From Cristatella mucedo (Eukaryota > Bryozoa > Phylactolaemata > Cristatellidae): a DNA stretch of 64,000 nucleotides. Below the pieces are notes generated by a model, which worked only from the letters and a program-made list of their open reading frames with translations, made no database searches and was not told the origin of the DNA. Positions 39,846 through 64,000 of this stretch are shown here, piece after piece. The stretch covers positions 4,345,001-4,409,000 of the forward strand of contig WPIO01000030.1 in the NCBI GenBank assembly GCA_009760855.2. Direction: 5' to 3'. A program made the position numbers and the translations under genes. How positions within the stretch are numbered: the first letter of the stretch is position 1; each line of letters opens with the position of its first letter.

Positions 39846-40380
39846 GCCTTCTCGCCGACCTGCACTAGCAACCAGTCAAGCATCAGATCGACTTCAAGGT
39901 TTTGTCGTTCACTTTTAGGTCACTTCATTCTTTGGCTCTAGCCTATCTCTCAGATCTACTCCCCCACCAGGCCAAGCATCGTACCACACGCTTTTCGGAA
40001 TCCAAAAGTTTACCAATCCCTCATACAAACCTCAAATCCTTTGGAGACCGTGCATTTAGTTCGTATGCTCCCAAAGCCTTGAACTCACTCCCGACTTGCA
40101 TCAGAACATCCCCTGACTTGACCGCATTTAAAAAGACCTTAAAAACACACCTATTTAGGACAGCATTTAGTGGGTCCCTGTGATTCATCCTTGATGTGCT
40201 TATGCGTGCTGACACTGTGCATGCTGACCCTGTGCATGTCACCCCCAACCATGTTATTGTTATTCATATTGTTTATCAAGCATGATATTACCATTCAATC
40301 GCGTTTCCCTTACCAGCAAATGTCGAGCGCTTAGAAAGAGATTGAGTTCTCCGAGGCGCTTTATCAAGTGCATTTTTGTT
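39846..40380 (+). mobile_element. L2/CR1-like LINE, 3' part (well preserved)
   Basis: Encodes SLHSLALAYLSDLLPHQAKH, SFGDRAFSSYAPKALNSLPT and LKTHLFRTAFSGSL without a frameshift over 90 codons. The gcgcttagaaagagattgag 3' UTR follows. It sits between the two unidentified minus-strand stretches B and C and appears to have inserted into them. Confidence 0.9.
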
Positions 40381-40450
40381 ATTAAGCTAGTCACGACACT
40401 TCTCTGCAATTCCATTAAACATTATTATATGCTATTCAATAAGAGTAAGA

Positions 40451-40910
40451 TCAGCAAGAGAGCTCTCTTATGAATTCCAAATTTTTGGCAGAGCCAGAAG
40501 TAAATTCGGCTTTCACGAACTCATTTCCACTATCAATACATGCTTTATATTGGTTAAGATCAAAAGGCAAGATCCAGGCACGTTGCTCACCAATGTAGTC
40601 AAAAACAAGGAGACTAGCATGGAAATGAAGTGGTGACTAAGGGTCCCAGATAATAAAGTAATTCTCAGAAATTCGCCCTTTGAGACATTAAGAGTTTTGG
40701 TGGGGCGAAGCTGCTCCTGAAATAGAGTCCTTCGTACAGGCGGCGTTCATAATGGTACTAAACTTCAATGCCGCTTGAGAGATTACAGATAAAACGAGTG
40801 CCTCGAAGCAGGCTAACAAGCCAGAAATCTCCGGTTCGAGTAGATATGTCTATGGCTTCAAAGAATAGAGCAGTTGTTACTGCTACCTATACCCTAGGAA
40901 CAAGTCAGTG
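40451..40910 (-). pseudogene. Unidentified decayed reading frame C
   Basis: Minus-strand open segments that change frame: ALFFEAIDISTRTGDFWLVS at about 40.83-40.89 kb, TLNVSKGEFLRITLLSGTLS at about 40.64-40.70 kb, then LLVFDYIGEQRAWILPFDLN and FVKAEFTSGSAKNLEF, ending at the TGA at 40451-40453. Not recognised. Possibly the upstream part of the same dead gene as B, separated by the LINE. Confidence 0.35.
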
Positions 40911-41140
40911 TGCTTAAAGTTTGTTTGTACATCCAGCAGCATGAGGGCGTGACATTTTATACAGTTATGCAGCAGGCATATGACTGACCAAGTATCGAAA
41001 TAGTTATGTGCCAGCTACCACAGGTTGTGATGCAGGCCTGTGTTAATCAATCATCCTAATTCAGGAACCGGGTAAGCATGAAGGACAGCACAAATACCGA
41101 GATTCGTAATTTAGGTCACATTAATAACTTACGGATGCTC

Positions 41141-41296
<156 letters not shown>

Positions 41297-42399
41297 TGTT
41301 TGTGTGTGTACGCGTGTGTCCATCTCTAAAGCAATAGTAAGTAGCGTCTTGAAAAGATACCACAATTTTAGCCTGCACATTTCTTTAAAGGACATAGTAA
41401 GCTGTGAAATCAGTATGAAAAGATGCTCCTCATAGAATTGTTAACATTAAAACTGGCTTCTACGAAGAAACTGTGGATTTCATCCAAAGATTTTCAACCA
41501 GTTATTTGACTTACATAATGGCGAAAGTGGATAAAGTGCCATGGAAATAATCAAGATACATGCTAGCACTGCCAAAAAGGACAATGTATGACCTGCGTTT
41601 AACTTCGACAGGTTATCGTTATTAAATAATGCTGAGTCAATTCTTTAAAAATTACTAACTAGAGCACATTGTAGTACGTCCTCAGCGAATTGTATTGGGC
41701 GAATACGAATGTTGGGCGTCACAGATCTCAAACAACTTTCGATCTTTCGAAATCGTAAATATAATTTGAATAGTAGTCTATACTGTTGAATACTGTTGAA
41801 TTGGCATTTAAAAGTTAGGCGAATTGATAAGTTGGGAAATATCTTCGGAGTTTGCATAAAGAGCTGCATTTAACTAAAATATCGCAACTAATATTAAAAA
41901 CTCATGAACATTCACGAGTTAGACAAACAGTTTGAAATTATATTCAATATTTAAGGATTTTAACTGTGAGATGAGACATAATGTTTTGATAAAGAACTTT
42001 CAGTGCTTTAGAAGGCTAGCAGCTGCAACCAGTTTCCTTAAGCAAGCAGCACATCGTTGCATATTATTCCGTAAAGCTTTGGAAAGTAATACGGTTCTAT
42101 TCTTGTAGCTAAATGGTTGTACTACCGAATGTATCACGCCACTGTCAAAAAAACAAGTTTTTATGGATGACGGCACGTTCATCAAACTTTTTTGTTTAAC
42201 ACTGATAATATAAAGTGATGACAGAATTTTACAGTTGCATGGATCAATTTGGATGCAGTTTCCCGCCTAAGCAGGGCCGAATGTTCGCAATATTACGTAA
42301 TGAAGGCCGTTAATTCTTCTTCCTCTTCTCAAGTTAGTAATTGGACTCTAGATGGCTTTTCACAAGCTTTGTTCGTAAGCCTGCTCCGATTGGTGCCAC

Positions 42400-42760
42400 G
42401 AAAGCTTGGCGAAGAAGCTCTTTTTGGAATTAAGTGCTCATGCTTAAAAGATTAAACTTTACCTAAACCTGCATTGCTGAGAAGGTCGTTAGATACCTGA
42501 AGGAATGCTGACTCTATGGAGTGATTAGCTCTAACCCCAGACTGAAACTAACTCGATAAGTTTGGAGTTTTAATGGAAGAGTTTAGTTGATTTGCCACAA
42601 CTCTTTCATTGTCTTTTATAGGAACGGCAGTAAGGAGACTGGGTTAAAGTTGCTTAAGTTCTCTTAATATAGTGTTGCTTTCTTAACTAGTGGCCTGATA
42701 ACAGCTGTTTGAAAGGTGAAGGGACAAGACCTGATCCAAGTGTATATTTATTAGGTTGAT
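42400..42760 (-). mobile_element. LINE reverse transcriptase fragment
   Basis: Reverse complement encodes, with shifts, PFKTAVIRPLVKKATLY, NLSNFNPVSLLPF and HSIESAFLQVSNDLLSNAG. These are the classic N-terminal RT blocks (FKxAxVxPLLKK, LxNYRPVSNLPF, HSTETALLxVxNDLL) of L2/CR1 LINEs. Heavily decayed. Confidence 0.75.
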
Positions 42761-43479
42761 ACCTTGATAACTTGCGTGAAACTTAATAAATTTATTTCTC
42801 GTAGGACGATAAGCAAAAATCATCTCAATTTCATAAATAGCAATTCTAAATAACCCCTTTTCAATGTTACTTCTAAATATTTCTATCGTATAGTGAGTGT
42901 TAAGTAATGCTCAATTTTTAGTTTGATCGTTAGAATTAATGAAACAACCACGAATATGCTTAGGCTATCATTTTTGGGGCAACATATTAACAGCACTGAG
43001 CATTATTATTGAAACTGTCTTGTATACGTAATATTCCGGTGTTTTCTACACGTTTCTGACTCGAATAGAATGGCATGTAGTATGATTCAGTACGATGAAA
43101 CTTAATAGACATAGCCAACTAACTGGCTGTGAGAAAACCTAGTGCTACTCAGAAATTGGACGGCGTATGCCTCAAAATGCTAGCATGTCTCCTGTAGCAT
43201 CTGCACACAATAATGGGAGTCCTGTTGCAAAGTGACACCTTCCCCCACCCCCACCCACCCCCCTGCTGACCACACAACTCCAAAGTAAATTCTGTCTACT
43301 TTCAGCAATTTTCAATTGCAAACCTTGCCTGGTTAGATGAGGATACCAAGGCCAAGCTGGTCCGAGCCAAGCCTCTCGTCTAGACCTGTATAAATCACTA
43401 GTAACACCCGTGCAGTAACACGCCTAGTTAATTCAAAACTCTGTAGCCAGGTTCGTCTATTGTGAACTGCAACATTGCA

Positions 43480-43930
43480 GCATTCACACTTCTCACCGAA
43501 ACACATTAAATTCTAGGTTTTGTCACATGCTTTTAGGTACTTCATTCTCTTATTCCAGTCACTCGATCTATAATCATGTTATAATTCCCAATAAGGTCAG
43601 GCATCGTACCACATGCTCTTCTGACTCAAATCGTTTAGCTGTACGTCTAACCAACCTCAAATTCTTTGGAGACTATGCCTTCAATTTATATGCTCTCAAA
43701 GCTTGTGACTCATTCCTAACTAATGTCATCGTATCCCCCGACTTGACATTTGCTATGAAGCTAAAAACCCACCAGTTCCACACAGCTTTTGCTCCGTCTG
43801 TGTGTATTATCCTGACACTGTCCATGTTATCACTAACCAATCGAAATGCCTCCTTTCCAGAATATGTAAAGTGCCTAGAAAGAGATTTAGTTCTCATAGG
43901 ACGTTCAACAATTCCATGATATAATATTAT
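43480..43930 (+). mobile_element. L2/CR1-like LINE, decayed 3' part
   Basis: VRHRTTCSSDSNRLAV, LKFFGDYAFNLYALKACDSF and MKLKTHQFHTAF follow the LINE protein end. The tail has gtaaagtgcctagaaagaga but the ATT repeat is degraded. Confidence 0.75.
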
Positions 43931-44976
43931 GATATGAGGATTATGATATAATATCATCCATGATATATAATAGTATTAGCTGCAGAGTTGTGTATCAACT
44001 GCAAGTATCGTTATTGCACAAACAGGAAAAGCTGGGTGAAGTGAGAACACACAGTAGGTCTGGACAGGGGGTCTTCAGCCATATCCTTGTCAGAACGGGC
44101 CCGATATTTCGAAATGGTACGTTTCTAAACTCAGGAAGACTTGCTGACTGTGGAGCTGCCGTGGTCACCTCGTGAAATGTCATCTGAAAAAGGGGCACCC
44201 AGATTAAATCCACATGCTTCAGTATATAGGCTGGCCAAGTCCACATTTGAGGGTTAGGCTTTCTGATTTTTCAGTAATAATAGGTTTACCCATAGCTTGT
44301 AAGTTGGTTTCCTCGTAATTTAATCTGAGAAAGTTTACTTCAATCTAAGTGCGAATGTCAGCAATATATGCGGCAGAAAGGGATCAACTCACAGTTACAG
44401 CTGCATGTCGTCTGAATAAAAACGAAACCCTAGATTGTGGACGAACGTGGTCAGCTCTTAAAATGTGCTATTGCTAAGCACTGTAGATGCATATTGATTC
44501 GGTGATATAAAACATAGTTTCTTAAATGAATCACGACATCATGAAAATGTGAATTACAGCAAACAAAAAAATAAAATATGCATTCGACGTCGGTCAATAA
44601 TGTGAGCCTTCATCACGGACGAGTTCCTTTGACCAGAGCCCGGTGAAATAGCATGAGTATGGTAGTGCTTTGCAAAAGCAGATCTTAACGACGATATATC
44701 TTTAGTAGAATCCTCAGTTCATTGTCCACCGCAGCCAAACAGCTCGGACTAGGAAACCATGGCATTTTTGGAACGTGTAATTGCTGAGTTGCTTGATTTT
44801 GGAATCAACAGTGATCCGATCGGTAGAAGTTAAATTGGTGGGCTATGATTGCCAATTGCACATTTGCACAAGGCAGTGACATAGCAGAGTCCCATGAGGC
44901 GACAACAGGCTGACAAAGACAGGGTAATAAATAAATGCTTTTGCAAATGCTCTTGCCAGAGTGTCTCCTCAGGAGT

Positions 44977-63957
<18,981 letters not shown>

Positions 63958-64000
63958 CTGGATAGGACCAAAACAGCCATGTGCAACAGTGAAATTGATG

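Overview
This is eukaryotic (animal) DNA. Coding sequence is split into short exons bounded by GT...AG introns. The introns hold non-LTR retrotransposon (LINE) fragments, tRNA-headed SINEs and long dinucleotide repeats. An axonemal dynein heavy chain and a neurofibromin gene together point to a metazoan with motile cilia. Intron sizes, L2/CR1-like LINEs and the sequence of both proteins suggest an invertebrate; I cannot name the species.

Two genes are present, both on the minus strand. (1) Positions 677-35744 hold the 5' two fifths of a neurofibromin (NF1) gene. I rebuilt 24 coding exons with compatible splice phases (4198 coding bases, about 1399 codons). They run from the start codon at 35744 to the FLR-F-INPA motif of the RasGAP domain at about 690-705, and the gene continues beyond position 1. 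(2) Positions 44977-63957 hold the 3' end of an axonemal inner-arm dynein heavy chain gene (DNAH3/7/12-type). It has 16 coding exons (2610 bases, 869 residues plus stop), from the post-stalk region through AAA6 and the C-terminal domain; its 5' part lies beyond 64000. Exon frames were checked at every junction, and several exons contain no ATG.

Layout on the + axis: 1-35.7 kb NF1 exons 24 to 1 with repeat-bearing introns; 35.0-36.2 kb a CpG-rich block over NF1 exon 1 and its upstream flank; 36.2-44.9 kb intergenic DNA with LINEs, a SINE, large microsatellites and an unexplained set of decayed minus-strand reading frames (38.2-40.9 kb); 45-64 kb dynein exons, with a pile-up of LINE copies at 55.7-57.75 kb.

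The two genes have no evident functional link. Neurofibromin switches Ras off at membranes; the dynein drives ciliary bending. The most notable points are a glutamine-rich insert just before the RasGAP domain, the absence of an intron where vertebrates insert the regulated GAP-domain exon 23a, a GC-AG intron, a LINE tail abutting a splice acceptor, a SINE family sharing the LINE 3' end, and the unidentified coding fossil at 38-41 kb.
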